41,156 nucleotides of DNA, taken from positions 1 to 41,156 of the forward strand of contig JAGAOB010000074.1 of the NCBI GenBank assembly GCA_017623895.1. Reading direction: 5' to 3'. The notes under the pieces are model-generated. The model did no database searches. It was given only the letters and a program-made list of their open reading frames with translations, and had not been told where the DNA came from. Both the position numbers and the translations under genes were made by a program. This DNA comes from Clostridia bacterium. Lineage in GTDB: Bacteria > Bacillota > Clostridia > Oscillospirales > UBA644. Below, piece after piece: positions 14,980 through 25,034 of this stretch (positions are counted from its first letter, which is position 1; each line of letters begins with the position of its first letter).

Positions 14980-16809
14980 TTATTTCCTGGAAAGGGTACG
15001 CAGAGCGTTGAGGATCGCCAAAACCGAAACGCCCACGTCGGCAAAGACAGCGTGCCACATATTGGCCACACCAAGGGCGCAAAGAAACATCACTAAGATC
15101 TTGATAGCAATGGAAAAAAACATATTTTCCATCACGATTCGGTGGGTCTTTCGTGCCAACAGGATTCCTTGGGGCAGAGCAGATAAATCGTCGTGCATCA
15201 ACACTACGTCCGCCGCCTCAATGGCGGCATCGGAGCCAAGGCCTCCCATCGCGATCCCAATGTCGGCGGCAGTTAAAACGGGGGCGTCGTTCATTCCGTC
15301 TCCCACGAAAGCAACCGTTCCCTTGGTGTCGGCGGAAATTTCCCGCAGGGCGGAAACCTTATCCTGGGGCAACAGATTTGCCCGAGCCTCGCCGATGCCG
15401 ACTTGGGATGCGATAGATTGTGCTGAGGCAACGCCATCCCCCGTCAGCATAACAGTGCGGCGAATCCCGAGGCGACGCAACGCGGAAAGAGCCGCGGAAG
15501 CGTTGTCCTTCAGTCGATCGGAAATGGTAATAACACCAAAGCATTCGGTATCGCTTGCTACGAATATGCGGGTTCCGATGGTTTGAGCGAAGGTTGGCGA
15601 ATGTCTCTTTTGGCGCATCAACGATTCGTTTCCCACATAGTATTGCACGCCGTCCACCTTGGCGCAAACACCGAAGCCCGCGATTTCTTCTACGTGAGAA
15701 ACGCGATCCTCCGACACCCTTCCGCCCCATTTTTCCCGTAAGGATCGTGCTATAGGGTGGGTGGAAAATTGCTCGCAAAGCGCCGCTATTTCAAGAATCT
15801 TTTCGGGAGATTCTCCCTCCACGGAAACGACCTCGAAAATCCCGTGGGTCAGCGTCCCCGTCTTGTCAAACACCATCACGTCTGTTTTTGCCAAGGCCTC
15901 CAAGCGGTCGGAGCCCTTGACCAGAATTCCTTTACGGGAGGCTCCGCCGATCCCGCCAAAATAGGTCAGCGGCACGGAAATGACCAGGGCGCAGGGACAG
16001 GAAACCACCAAGAACTCCAAGGCACGATAGATCCAGACAGACCATTCTCCGCCAAAAAGAGGAGGTAAAATTCCCACCAAAACCGCCACGCCGATCACCG
16101 TAGGCGTATACCAACGGGCAAAGGACGTGACGAAGGACTCGGACTTAGAGCGATGTGCGGCGGCGTCCTCCACAAGGGAAAGGATTTTGGATGCGGTGCT
16201 TTCGCCAAAGGATTTTTCCACGCGTAGCACCAATACCCCCGAAAGATTGACACAACCACTGAAAACCGAATCTCCCTCCGTCACGTCGCGGGGAACCGAT
16301 TCTCCCGTCAGAGAACGGGTGTCAAGGGATGACGCCCCCTCGATCACGGTGCCGTCCAGGGGGATTTTTTCTCCGGGCAAGACCCGAACCGATTGACCGA
16401 TCTCCACGTCGTCGGGAGAAAGAGTGACCCATTTTCCTTCCCGAAAAACCGTTGCTTCATCGGGGCAAAGGGTCATCAGCTCCGCTACGGACTTGCGGCT
16501 TTTTCCAACGGCGCAGGATTCAAACAATTCTCCCACCCGATAAAATAAAACCACCGCAACTCCCTCGGGGTATTCGCCAAGGATAAAAGCCCCCACCGAG
16601 GCGATCGCCATCAGAAAGTTTTCGTCCAGCAACTGTCCCCGAAACACCGACATTACGGCGTTTTTCAGCACGGGAAGCCCCACGATAAGAGACGGGAAAG
16701 CAAAGACAGCTGCTTTCCAAGGCCCCCGAACGGGCACGAGCCAGGCAACGACGAAAAGAACGGCGGAAATGAGGATGGCCGCAAGCATCCTTTTTTGCTT
16801 CTTGGTCAT
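14980..16809 (-). CDS. Zn/Cd-type heavy metal P-type ATPase
   Basis: A 609-residue P1B ATPase that pumps soft divalent metal ions out across the membrane. Motifs in order: TGES at 168-171 (actuator), SCPCAL at 270-275 (metal-site helix), DKTGTLT at 315-321 with the phosphorylated Asp315, a TGD motif, and GDGMNDAP, followed by a terminal DVGVS segment characteristic of the Zn2+/Cd2+/Pb2+ group. There is no N-terminal HMA domain; the gene before it encodes one separately, overlapping by four bases. It belongs to the ArsR-HMA-ATPase operon. The specificity (Zn, Cd or Pb) is inferred from SCPCAL and the end segment. Confidence 0.92.
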   Translation of the reverse strand: MTKKQKRMLAAILISAVLFVVAWLVPVRGPWKAAVFAFPSLIVGLPVLKNAVMSVFRGQLLDENFLMAIASVGAFILGEYPEGVAVVLFYRVGELFESCAVGKSRKSVAELMTLCPDEATVFREGKWVTLSPDDVEIGQSVRVLPGEKIPLDGTVIEGASSLDTRSLTGESVPRDVTEGDSVFSGCVNLSGVLVLRVEKSFGESTASKILSLVEDAAAHRSKSESFVTSFARWYTPTVIGVAVLVGILPPLFGGEWSVWIYRALEFLVVSCPCALVISVPLTYFGGIGGASRKGILVKGSDRLEALAKTDVMVFDKTGTLTHGIFEVVSVEGESPEKILEIAALCEQFSTHPIARSLREKWGGRVSEDRVSHVEEIAGFGVCAKVDGVQYYVGNESLMRQKRHSPTFAQTIGTRIFVASDTECFGVITISDRLKDNASAALSALRRLGIRRTVMLTGDGVASAQSIASQVGIGEARANLLPQDKVSALREISADTKGTVAFVGDGMNDAPVLTAADIGIAMGGLGSDAAIEAADVVLMHDDLSALPQGILLARKTHRIVMENMFFSIAIKILVMFLCALGVANMWHAVFADVGVSVLAILNALRTLSRK

Positions 16810-17027
16810 TCGACAATCTCACAGTCGGGCTCGATTTTTTTTGCAATTTTCCGTGCCTCGGCAAGTACGGATTCCAGACAGCCCTCCTCGGTCTGCAAAT
16901 GCAATTTCATTGTCATAAACACGATTTTTGCGTCGATGACTCCCGAAATTTTTCGGATGCCGTCTTCGATTTTGCGGGCGCAGTTGGCACAGCAAAGATT
17001 TTCGATGTGATAGATTTTTTTCATCAT
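16806..17027 (-). CDS. Stand-alone HMA (heavy-metal-associated) domain protein
   Basis: A 73-residue ferredoxin-like metal-binding protein with the motif LCCANCARK (CxxC, positions about 11-19) and the beta-alpha-beta pattern of HMA domains. It probably hands metal to the ATPase or acts as its detached N-terminal domain: its gene overlaps the ATPase by four bases, and the ATPase lacks this domain. GGAGA lies a few bases before the ATG. A second ATG follows directly and could be the start. Confidence 0.85.
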   Translation of the reverse strand: MMKKIYHIENLCCANCARKIEDGIRKISGVIDAKIVFMTMKLHLQTEEGCLESVLAEARKIAKKIEPDCEIVE

Positions 17028-17051
17028 ACGTTCTCCGATTTCTTTCTAAAT

Positions 17052-17420
17052 TTATTCTTCAATGTGATTTAACCCTTGACCGATAATGGTGCGGACGTGG
17101 TCGTCAGCCAGGGAATAGAAGACCGTCTTCCCTTCCTTACGGGATTTAACCAAGCGGGATTGCTTTAACACACGCAGCTGATGGGAAATAGCAGAAACGG
17201 TCATATTGAGGCACTGGGCGATGTCACACACGCAGACTTCCGCCTCAAACAATACGTACAAAATCTTGATGCGGGTGGAATCCCCAAAAACCTTATATAA
17301 TTCCGCCAAATCGTACAGCGTCTCCTCGGGGGGCATCCCTTCCCGCACCTTTTCGATCACGTCGGGATGGACGTGAAGATATTCGCAGGCCTCCGCCGAA
17401 ATATGGGCACATTCCTTCAT
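17052..17420 (-). CDS. ArsR/SmtB family metal-sensing repressor (CadC-like)
   Basis: A 122-residue winged helix regulator. The DNA-reading helix (residues about 70-90, SAISHQLRVLKQSRLV) follows the metal box EVCVCD with Cys63 and Cys65. An additional N-terminal Cys (Cys4, Cys12) resembles the alpha3N site of CadC, and C-terminal DDHVRTIIGQGLNH has the Asp/His pattern of the alpha5 site. Metal binding releases it from DNA, opening the efflux operon. AGGAGG precedes the ATG. Two inverted repeats in its promoter are probable operators, so it is likely autoregulated. Confidence 0.9.
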   Translation of the reverse strand: MKECAHISAEACEYLHVHPDVIEKVREGMPPEETLYDLAELYKVFGDSTRIKILYVLFEAEVCVCDIAQCLNMTVSAISHQLRVLKQSRLVKSRKEGKTVFYSLADDHVRTIIGQGLNHIEE

Positions 17421-17433
17421 AATAACCTCCTAC

Positions 17434-17506
17434 AATTGAATGATTGTTCAAATATATTATATCACATCGAGAAAAAATATCAAGATATTTGAGCAACTGT
17501 TCAAAT
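17434..17506 (-). promoter_or_regulatory. Promoter and two ArsR-type operators of the metal efflux operon
   Basis: TTGATA (17478-17483) and TATAAT (17456-17461) on the minus strand, 16-bp spacer. An inverted repeat TTGAA-N6-TTCAA (17436-17451) follows the -10, and a second one with ATTTGA/TCAAAT ends (17487-17506) overlaps the upstream side of the -35. Both resemble the 12-2-12 operators of SmtB/ArsR repressors. Confidence 0.75.
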
Positions 17507-17734
17507 GATTGTCACAAAAAAAGTCCCCTACTCCGGCGAGAGTTACATTTTCTTCTATCTTGCAATACAATGTAGAATTTCTCCTCGGTGGAACTTTTAC
17601 AACCTGTTTGAGATGTTCGGACTTACCCTCTTTTCTCCATTCAGAAAGGCGCACGATGGATTTTCTAAGGCCGAAACGTCACACTCTGTGCTTTTATATG
17701 CATAAATGCGTTGAGCATATTTTGGACAAAAAAT
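17507..17734. other. Intergenic stretch without a recognisable gene
   Basis: About 230 bases between the metal operon promoter and the purine operon terminator. Short open frames occur on both strands but none has a convincing ribosome binding site or recognisable sequence. The stretch has only weak hairpins and an A7 run at 17514-17520. I see no RNA gene. Confidence 0.5.
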
Positions 17735-17764
17735 AAGATCCCCTGTGAGGGGATCTTGTTTTTG
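17735..17764. terminator. Terminator at the end of the purine operon
   Basis: AAGATCCCCT (17735-17744) pairs perfectly with AGGGGATCTT (17748-17757), loop GTG. On the minus strand the T-rich run ATTTTTTG follows, and on the plus strand TGTTTTTG. It ends the operon after rdgB. Confidence 0.85.
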
Positions 17765-17768
17765 TTGT

Positions 17769-18362
17769 TCAGTTATCCTTTTCGCCGTTGTCAAGCTTTG
17801 CGACTAAGGCGTTTAAGGCTTTGGCCCGGTGGCTGATGCGGTTTTTTTCCGCGGGGGAAATTTGGGCTGCGGTCATACCGTATTGGGGCAGGAAGAAGAT
17901 GGGGTCGTAGCCGAAGCCGTTTTCGCCTTTGGGGGTGTCGATAATTTCGCCGTGCATCTCCCCTTCTGCCGAGACGGTTTTTCCGTCGGGGTAGGCCAAG
18001 ACGATAGCGCAAGCGTAATGAGCAGATTTGTCGGCTTTGTCTTGGAGATTTTTGATGAGGAGTCGGTTGTTTGCTTCGTCGTCGCCGTGGTGTCCCGCAT
18101 AGCGGGCGGAATACACCCCGGGCTCGTTATTGAGGGCGTGGGCACAGATTCCGCTGTCGTCAGCCAAGGCGCAGCAGCCCGAAATCTCTGCGATTTCTGT
18201 GGCTTTTTTGCGGGCGTTTTCCAAGAACGTCACGCCGTCCTCCACGGTTTCGTGGTCGATCTGTGCCTCCTTGAGAGAAAAAATCTGCTCAAAGCGATCG
18301 CCGAGGATCTGCTTGATTTCCCGAATTTTATGGGAATTGTTGGATGCAATAATCAGCTTCAT
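17769..18362 (-). CDS. rdgB: XTP/dITP pyrophosphatase (RdgB/HAM1)
   Basis: A 197-residue nucleotide-pool cleaner that hydrolyses XTP, ITP and dITP to monophosphates. Family signatures are the N-terminal IIASNNSHKIREI, the metal-binding stretch ALADDSG near 66-71, GVYSARYAG, and the late GFGYDPIF followed by SHRAKAL. The start lies three bases after the fhs stop and has only a weak ribosome binding site, so it is probably translated by coupling. As last gene of the purine operon it would remove deaminated by-products of high purine flux. Confidence 0.93.
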   Translation of the reverse strand: MKLIIASNNSHKIREIKQILGDRFEQIFSLKEAQIDHETVEDGVTFLENARKKATEIAEISGCCALADDSGICAHALNNEPGVYSARYAGHHGDDEANNRLLIKNLQDKADKSAHYACAIVLAYPDGKTVSAEGEMHGEIIDTPKGENGFGYDPIFFLPQYGMTAAQISPAEKNRISHRAKALNALVAKLDNGEKDN

Positions 18363-18365
18363 AGA

Positions 18366-20042
18366 TTAAAACAACCCCGTAATCAAGCCGTTTTCGTCCA
18401 CGTCGATGCGTTCTGCGGCAGGAACCTTGGGAAGGCCAGGCATCGTCATAATATCGCCCGTCAGGACAGCGATAAAGCCTGCGCCTGCGGAAACCTTAAC
18501 GTTGCGCACGGTAACGGTAAAGCCCTCGGGCGCCCCCAATTTGGTGGGGTCGTCGGAGAAGGAGTACTGGGTTTTGGCAACGCAGATGGGGAGATTTCCG
18601 AAGCCTAATTCGGTCAATTTTGCAATTTGCGCCTTTGCGGCGGGGGTTACGGTAACGCCGTCGCCGCCGTAGATTTTGCGAACCACCGCATCAATGCGAT
18701 CCTCAATGGTACCGTTCAGATCGTAAGCAAAGGTGAAGTTGCCCCGCTCCTCGTCGCAGAGACGAACCACCTCTTTTGCCAATTCCACGCCGCCGTCGCC
18801 GCCGTTTGCCCAAACGGTGGAAAGGACGGTGTTAACGCCCAATTCACGGCATTTTGCAACGATGAAGTCGATTTCCGCGTCGGTGTCGGTGGGGAAGCGG
18901 TTAACGGCAACGACACAAGGAAGTTGGTAAACGTTTTTGATATTGGATACGTGGCGCAGCAGGTTGGGGATTCCCTTTTCCAGGGCCTGAAGGTCTTCGT
19001 TGTTCAACTCGTTTTTAGCTCTTCCGCCGTGCATTTTCAAGGCGCGGACGGTAGCGACCACCACGACGGCGTCGGGGGTCAATCCTGCGGTGCGGCACTT
19101 GATAACCAAGAATTTTTCCGCGCCCAAGTCTCCGCCGAAGCCTGCTTCGGTGACGGCGTAATCGCCCAATTTCATCGCCAATTTCGTGGCGGTAACCGAG
19201 TTGCAGCCGTGGGCAATGTTGGCAAAGGGACCGCCGTGAACCAATGCGGGGGTACCCTCCAGGGTCTGAACCAGGTTGGGCTTCAGCGCATCCTTCAAAA
19301 GCGCCGCCATCGCGCCCTGAGCCTTCAGATCGGCGCAGGTAACAGGCTGATCGTCATAGGTGTAGCCGACGATAATTTTGGCGAGGCGTTCCTTCAGCTC
19401 GGAAATCGAACCCGAAAGGCAGAGAACTGCCATAATTTCCGAGGCGACGGTGATGTCAAATCCGTCCTCTCTGGGAACACCGTTGACCTTGCCGCCCATT
19501 CCGTCTACCACGAATCGCAGTTGACGGTCATTCATATCCACGCAACGCTTCCACGTGATGCGGCGGGGGTCGATATTCAGGGAATTTCCTTGATGGATAT
19601 GGTTATCCAGCATTGCGGCCAACAGGTTGTTTGCCGCTCCGATGGCGTGAAAATCCCCCGTGAAATGGAGATTGATATCTTCCATAGGAACGACCTGAGC
19701 GTATCCACCCCCTGCGGCACCGCCCTTGACACCGAATACGGGGCCGAGGGAAGGCTCTCGCAGAGCAACCATAACGTTCTTGCCGATCTTGCGAAGTCCG
19801 TCGGCAAGTCCGATGGTGGTCGTGGTCTTTCCCTCCCCTGCAGGGGTGGGCGTCATAGCGGTGACCAAGATCAGTTTGCCGGTCTTGCGGTCGCTTTCTT
19901 TCATAATGGAAAGGTCGATTTTTGCCTTATATTTGCCGTACTGCTCCAGATATTTGTCATCCACTCCTGCAGTTTCGGCAATTTCGGTAATGGGGCGAAG
20001 CTTGCATTGCTGTGCAATTTCAATATCGGAAAGGTAAGCCAT
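18366..20042 (-). CDS. fhs: Formate--tetrahydrofolate ligase
   Basis: A 558-residue enzyme making 10-formyl-tetrahydrofolate from formate, THF and ATP. The P-loop [15 protein letters not shown] lies near 65-79, and motifs such as GPFANIAHG and [15 protein letters not shown] are strongly conserved. The length is normal. AAGGAG precedes the ATG by eight bases. In the purine operon it supplies the formyl donor for PurN and the AICAR transformylase. Control by the upstream ZTP riboswitch, which senses a shortage of this very cofactor, makes functional sense. Confidence 0.97.
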   Translation of the reverse strand: MAYLSDIEIAQQCKLRPITEIAETAGVDDKYLEQYGKYKAKIDLSIMKESDRKTGKLILVTAMTPTPAGEGKTTTTIGLADGLRKIGKNVMVALREPSLGPVFGVKGGAAGGGYAQVVPMEDINLHFTGDFHAIGAANNLLAAMLDNHIHQGNSLNIDPRRITWKRCVDMNDRQLRFVVDGMGGKVNGVPREDGFDITVASEIMAVLCLSGSISELKERLAKIIVGYTYDDQPVTCADLKAQGAMAALLKDALKPNLVQTLEGTPALVHGGPFANIAHGCNSVTATKLAMKLGDYAVTEAGFGGDLGAEKFLVIKCRTAGLTPDAVVVVATVRALKMHGGRAKNELNNEDLQALEKGIPNLLRHVSNIKNVYQLPCVVAVNRFPTDTDAEIDFIVAKCRELGVNTVLSTVWANGGDGGVELAKEVVRLCDEERGNFTFAYDLNGTIEDRIDAVVRKIYGGDGVTVTPAAKAQIAKLTELGFGNLPICVAKTQYSFSDDPTKLGAPEGFTVTVRNVKVSAGAGFIAVLTGDIMTMPGLPKVPAAERIDVDENGLITGLF

Positions 20043-20054
20043 AACAAAATCTCC

Positions 20055-23000
20055 TTATTTCTTGAAATAATTCACGGCAGATTGGAATAGGTGCATATCG
20101 TATTCGCCTGCGACGTTACGATACAAGCCGTTCCCGATACGCTCCGAGTGTCCCATCTTCCCCAAGACCCGTCCGTCGGGAGAGGTAATTCCTTCCACGG
20201 AAAGGATGGAACCGTTGGGATTGAAGGACGTATCCAGCGTGGGATTGCCGTTCAGATCTACGTACTGAGTGGCGATCTGGCCGTTTTGTGCCAGCTTAAG
20301 GATCAGATCCTCCGAAGCAAGGAAGCGGCCTTCACCGTGGGAAATGGGAACGGTATAGATCTGGCCAACCTCGGTGCCTGCAAGCCAGGGAGATTTGTTG
20401 GTGCACACCCGCGTGCGAACCAGCTTGGATTGATGGCGTCCGATGGTGTTGTAGGTCAGGGTGGGGCAAGATTCATCAGTATCAATGATTTTACCGTAGG
20501 GAACCAAGCCCAATTTGATAAGTGCCTGAAATCCGTTACAAATTCCCAGCATCAACCCGTCGCGATCGTCCAACAATTTTCCGACCTGCTCCTTGACGGC
20601 AGGATTGCGGAAGAACGCGGTGATAAACTTGGCGGAGCCATCGGGCTCGTCACCGCCGGAGAATCCGCCGGGAAGGAAGACCATTTGGCTTTCCGCGAGC
20701 TTTTGGGAAACCGCTTCTACGCTGCGGGCCACGTCGTCTGCCGTGAGATTGCGGATCACCACGATCTCGGCATCGGCGCCCGCCGCCTGCATAGCGCGGG
20801 CAGAATCGTATTCACAGTTGGTTCCGGGGAATACGGGGATCAACACCTTGGGACGGGCGCATTTTACAGCGGGAGAAGCAACGCAGCCGTCGGTGTAGGA
20901 AAAGACGGCAAGACTGCTTTCTGCAGGCGCCTTGGTGGGATAAACGCTTTCCAGAACCCCTTCGTTGAGGGCAAGCAATTCAGAAATGGAAGCCTGTTCG
21001 CTTCCCAGATCGACCACGGGGCTTTCGGTGGTCTGACCGATGAGAAGGGCATATTCATTCTCGATCGCTTCGTCCAATTCCGCAATGATAAAGTCGTACA
21101 TCATTCCGCCGTACCATTCGGTCACGGCACCGTTGGACACAAAGCCGATCTCGTTGCCGAAGGACATCTTCATAATGCCCTCTGCAATTCCGTTTTCCAC
21201 CGCCCAAGCCGCCTTGACCTTTCCTGCCTTGCAGAAGGAATGGAAGGAATCCCAAGCTTGCTTTGTGGATTCTGCCGTTTGATCCTTCGGAGCAAAGAGG
21301 TATACGGGATGTCCCGCTTCTTTGAATTCGGGCGAAATGACGTCACCCGCATTTACGGGAGCGATGGCAAAGGAGATCAGCGTGGGCGGAACGTCCAGAT
21401 CCAGGAAGGTGCCGGACATCGAGTCCTTTCCGCCGATCGCCGCAACATTCAGCTCCAGCTGGGCATCCATTGCACCCAACAGTGCGGCAAAGGGTTTCCC
21501 CCAACGGGTGGGCTCATTGCGAAGCTTTTCAAAAAATTCCTGAAGCGTAAGATACGCATCCTTGTAATCCGCCCCTGCGGCAACGATCTTTGCCATAGAA
21601 TTATACACGGAGGCACGGGCGCCGGTATAAGGATCAACGCACATCGTGTCAGGATCCAAGCCCCACGCCATAACACTGGCAGAATCGGTGGTCTGATCGG
21701 GCAGAACGGGCAACAGCGCCGCCATCGCCTGAGCAGGGGTTCTTTGGGTCTTTCCTCCGAAGGGCATCAATACGGAGCCTGCACCGATGGAGCCGTCAAA
21801 GCGCTCCACCAAGCCACGGCGGGAGGCGGTCTTCAGATCCGATGCCATTTGGCGAAGATCGGAATACAGCGCCTTGGAAAAGATGGAAAGATCCTTTTCG
21901 GTGACTTCAACCACGGTGTGCTTGTCCGCACCGTTGGTGTTCAAAAATTCACGGGAAAGGTTTGCGATGGTCTGTCCTTTCCAATTCATAACCATACGTG
22001 CCTCTTCGGTCACCACCGCAACACGGTAGGCTTCCAGATTCTCGGCTTGGGCATAGGCGATAAAGGTGTCGGCATCGTTGGCGTCGACGACCACGGCCAT
22101 ACGCTCTTGGGATTCGGAGATGGCAAGCTCGGTTCCGTCCAAGCCGTCGTACTTCTTGCGCACGGCGTCCAGATCGATCTGAAGACCATCTGCAAGCTCG
22201 CCGATGGCAACCGATACGCCGCCTGCACCGAAGTCGTTACAGCGCTTGATCAGACGGGTCACGCGGGCATCGCGGAACAGGCGTTGAATTTTGCGCTCCT
22301 CGGGGGCGTTCCCCTTTTGGACCTCGGAGGCCATCGTGGTGAGGGATTTCATATTGTGGCTCTTGGAAGAACCCGTAGCACCGCCGATTCCGTCACGACC
22401 GGTGCGGCCTCCCAAAAGAATGATCACGTCTCCTGCTTCAGGGCGCTCCCGACGTACGTTATAAGCGGGAGCCGCGGCAACCACGGCACCACATTCCAGA
22501 CGCTTTGCCACGTAGCCGTCGTGATAGACCTCTGCCACGTGTCCCGTTGCCAGGCCGATCTGATTGCCGTAAGAAGAATACCCTGCGGCAGCGGTTTGGC
22601 AGATCTTACGCTGGGGAAGCTTTCCTGCAACGGTGTCCGCCAAGGAGGTTCTGGGATCGCCAGCTCCCGTCACCCGCATTGCTTGATGGACGTACGCCCG
22701 TCCCGACAAGGGATCGCGGATACAGCCGCCGATACAGGTGGCCGCACCGCCGAAGGGCTCGATCTCCGTGGGGTGGTTGTGGGTTTCGTTCTTGAACATC
22801 AACAGCCAATCCTGGTCTTCCCCGTTGACCTTGGCGGTCACGTGGATCGAGCAGGCGTTGATCTCTTCGCTTTCGTCCAATTCGGGGAGTGCGCCCCGCT
22901 TTTTCAAGGTCTTGACGGCGATGGTAGCAATATCCATCAGAGTTTGAGGACGCTTTGCCACCTTTTCTTCTCCGTACACCTCTACGCGGGCGGCAAGATA

Positions 23001-23744
23001 GCGTTTGTACGCAGCGGCGACGGCGGAATCGTGGATGATAACGTCGTCAATATGGGTGGAAAAGGTGGTGTGACGGCAGTGGTCGGACCAATAGGTGTCG
23101 ACCACGCGGATCTCGGTGATGGTGGGATCCCGCTTTTCCTCAGTCTTAAAGTAGTTTTGCAAGAATTTCAGATCGTCCAGATCCATCGCAAGCCCGAGGC
23201 TGTCCAAAAGATCGGAAAGTCCCTTCTCGTCCAGATCAATGAACCCTTCTACGGTGGCTACGGTAGAGGGGATTGCGTATTGAACTGCCAAGGTTTCGGG
23301 CTTTTCCAAGGAGGCCTCGCGGCTTTCCACGGCGTTGATCACGTATTTTTTGATGGCCGTAACGTCATTCTCGCTTAAGGCTCCGTTCAACACGTAGACC
23401 TTTGCGGAACGAACCGTGGGACGCTCCGATTGGCTTTGAAGCTGAATACATTGGGCGGCGGAATCGGCGCGCTGATCAAACTGACCGGGCAGAGGCTCTA
23501 CGGCAAAAACGATTCCGTCCTTGGCATCCACCTCGTCGGACACCAGATCCAGCTGGGGCTCCGAAAAAACGGTGCGAACGGCTTTTTCAAAAAGGACTTG
23601 GTCGATGTTTTCCACATCGTAGCGGTTTATGATCCGCACGCCTTCCAAGGCCTTGATGCCGACCAGATTCTTCAGCTCGGAACAAAGACTGTTGGCTTCG
23701 TGCGCCAGCTCGGCGCGTTTTTCTACATAAACTCGGAAAACCAT
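20055..23744 (-). CDS. purL: Phosphoribosylformylglycinamidine synthase, single-chain (FGAM synthase)
   Basis: A 1229-residue fused enzyme (synthetase plus glutaminase), converting FGAR, ATP and glutamine to FGAM. The N-terminal part carries the FGAM-synthase fold with FKNETHNHPTEIEPFGGAATCIGG and GxGGxxxAIGELADG stretches. The last 260 residues are a class I glutamine amidotransferase domain with GGFSGGDEP, the nucleophile Cys in GICNGFQ and SHGEGRF. A single chain differs from the PurS/PurQ/PurL set of Bacillus but is common in Clostridia. AGGAG overlaps the purD stop. No lesion. Confidence 0.96.
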   Translation of the reverse strand: MVFRVYVEKRAELAHEANSLCSELKNLVGIKALEGVRIINRYDVENIDQVLFEKAVRTVFSEPQLDLVSDEVDAKDGIVFAVEPLPGQFDQRADSAAQCIQLQSQSERPTVRSAKVYVLNGALSENDVTAIKKYVINAVESREASLEKPETLAVQYAIPSTVATVEGFIDLDEKGLSDLLDSLGLAMDLDDLKFLQNYFKTEEKRDPTITEIRVVDTYWSDHCRHTTFSTHIDDVIIHDSAVAAAYKRYLAARVEVYGEEKVAKRPQTLMDIATIAVKTLKKRGALPELDESEEINACSIHVTAKVNGEDQDWLLMFKNETHNHPTEIEPFGGAATCIGGCIRDPLSGRAYVHQAMRVTGAGDPRTSLADTVAGKLPQRKICQTAAAGYSSYGNQIGLATGHVAEVYHDGYVAKRLECGAVVAAAPAYNVRRERPEAGDVIILLGGRTGRDGIGGATGSSKSHNMKSLTTMASEVQKGNAPEERKIQRLFRDARVTRLIKRCNDFGAGGVSVAIGELADGLQIDLDAVRKKYDGLDGTELAISESQERMAVVVDANDADTFIAYAQAENLEAYRVAVVTEEARMVMNWKGQTIANLSREFLNTNGADKHTVVEVTEKDLSIFSKALYSDLRQMASDLKTASRRGLVERFDGSIGAGSVLMPFGGKTQRTPAQAMAALLPVLPDQTTDSASVMAWGLDPDTMCVDPYTGARASVYNSMAKIVAAGADYKDAYLTLQEFFEKLRNEPTRWGKPFAALLGAMDAQLELNVAAIGGKDSMSGTFLDLDVPPTLISFAIAPVNAGDVISPEFKEAGHPVYLFAPKDQTAESTKQAWDSFHSFCKAGKVKAAWAVENGIAEGIMKMSFGNEIGFVSNGAVTEWYGGMMYDFIIAELDEAIENEYALLIGQTTESPVVDLGSEQASISELLALNEGVLESVYPTKAPAESSLAVFSYTDGCVASPAVKCARPKVLIPVFPGTNCEYDSARAMQAAGADAEIVVIRNLTADDVARSVEAVSQKLAESQMVFLPGGFSGGDEPDGSAKFITAFFRNPAVKEQVGKLLDDRDGLMLGICNGFQALIKLGLVPYGKIIDTDESCPTLTYNTIGRHQSKLVRTRVCTNKSPWLAGTEVGQIYTVPISHGEGRFLASEDLILKLAQNGQIATQYVDLNGNPTLDTSFNPNGSILSVEGITSPDGRVLGKMGHSERIGNGLYRNVAGEYDMHLFQSAVNYFKK

Positions 23745-23754
23745 ACTTCTTCTC

Positions 23755-25020
23755 CTATTTCAAGGCTTTCAGCGCACGGGCACCGATGTCCCGACGGTAA
23801 AAAGCGTTTTCAAAGGTAATTTGATTGACGTTTTGATAGGCGGCATCGAGGGCTTGCTGCAGGTCATCGCCCGTTCCCGTAACTCCCAAAACACGGCCGC
23901 CCGCGGTGAGAAGCTTTCCGTCGGTAAGCTTTGCACCCGCCACGTAAACGCGGTCTGCAACGGACAGAGGAAGGGAGATTTCATACCCCGTTTCATATTT
24001 TTGAGGATATCCCGCAGAAGCCATAACCACGCAGGCGCAGGCGCCGTCGCGGAATCGAACCATATCGGGGGTCAGAGTGCCATCGGTGGTGGCCTTCATC
24101 ACGGTCAAAAGATCGCTTTCCAAAAGCGGCAAAACCACCTGCGTTTCCGGGTCTCCGAAGCGGCAGTTGTATTCAATCACCTTCGGACCCTTGGGGGTAA
24201 GCATCAAACCGAAATAGAGACATCCTTGGAAGGTGCGTCCCTCGGCGTTCATCGCGTCGATGGTTGGCTTAAAAATGGTTTCCATACAAAGATCGGCAAT
24301 CTCGTCGGTATAGTAAGGGTTGGGGGCCACGGTCCCCATTCCGCCGGTATTCAGACCTTGGTCGTTATCCAACGCCCGCTTGTGGTCCATCGAAGAAACC
24401 ATAGGAACCACAGTCTTTCCGTCGGTAAAGGACAGAACCGAGACCTCGGGGCCGGTCAGAAATTCTTCGATTACTACACGGCTTCCGCTTTCCCCGAAGA
24501 TCTTATCCTCCATCATAGAGCGAACGGCGTCCTTTGCCTCCTCGCGGGTCATCGCGATGACCACACCCTTGCCCAACGCCAGCCCGTCGGCCTTGATGAC
24601 GGTGGGAATGGGGGCTGCCTGCAAATATTGGAGAGCCTTTTCCATATCAGTAAAAACTTCGTATTCCGCCGTGGGGATCCCGTACTTCTTCATCAGATCC
24701 TTGGAAAAGACCTTACTTCCCTCAATAATGGCGGCGTTTGCCTTGGGACCGAAGCAGGGGATTCCCGCTTGGGTCAAGGCGTCCACACACCCAAGGACCA
24801 AGGGATCGTCGGGTGCCACGACGGCGTAATCGATTTTATGCTCCACGGCGAAAGAAACGATGCCGTCAATATCCTTTGCACCGATAGCGACGCAGGTCGC
24901 ATCGGCGGCAATGCCGCCGTTTCCGGGGAGAGCGTAAATTTCCGTCACGTCGGGATTTTCGCGGAGCTTTTTGATAATTGCGTGCTCCCGTCCGCCGCTG
25001 CCGACAACAAGTAGTTTCAT
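23755..25020 (-). CDS. purD: Phosphoribosylamine--glycine ligase (GAR synthetase)
   Basis: A 421-residue ATP-grasp enzyme joining phosphoribosylamine and glycine. Motifs are the N-terminal VVGSGGREHAI, the substrate stretch AIIEGSKVFSKDLMKKYGIPT, KADGLALGKGV, GPEVSVLSFTDG and RFGDPETQ. The ATG at 25020 follows AGGAG by seven bases; a TTG two codons earlier is less likely. It lies between the AICAR transformylase and purL genes in the operon. Intact and of normal length. Confidence 0.97.
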   Translation of the reverse strand: MKLLVVGSGGREHAIIKKLRENPDVTEIYALPGNGGIAADATCVAIGAKDIDGIVSFAVEHKIDYAVVAPDDPLVLGCVDALTQAGIPCFGPKANAAIIEGSKVFSKDLMKKYGIPTAEYEVFTDMEKALQYLQAAPIPTVIKADGLALGKGVVIAMTREEAKDAVRSMMEDKIFGESGSRVVIEEFLTGPEVSVLSFTDGKTVVPMVSSMDHKRALDNDQGLNTGGMGTVAPNPYYTDEIADLCMETIFKPTIDAMNAEGRTFQGCLYFGLMLTPKGPKVIEYNCRFGDPETQVVLPLLESDLLTVMKATTDGTLTPDMVRFRDGACACVVMASAGYPQKYETGYEISLPLSVADRVYVAGAKLTDGKLLTAGGRVLGVTGTGDDLQQALDAAYQNVNQITFENAFYRRDIGARALKALK

Positions 25021-25034
25021 ATACAATCTCCTTT

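Noticed and set aside
17507-17734. Small protein genes or an RNA gene in the gap before the purine operon terminator
   Set aside because: Several 60-75 codon frames exist on both strands, but without ribosome sites or convincing sequence; no known RNA motif seen.
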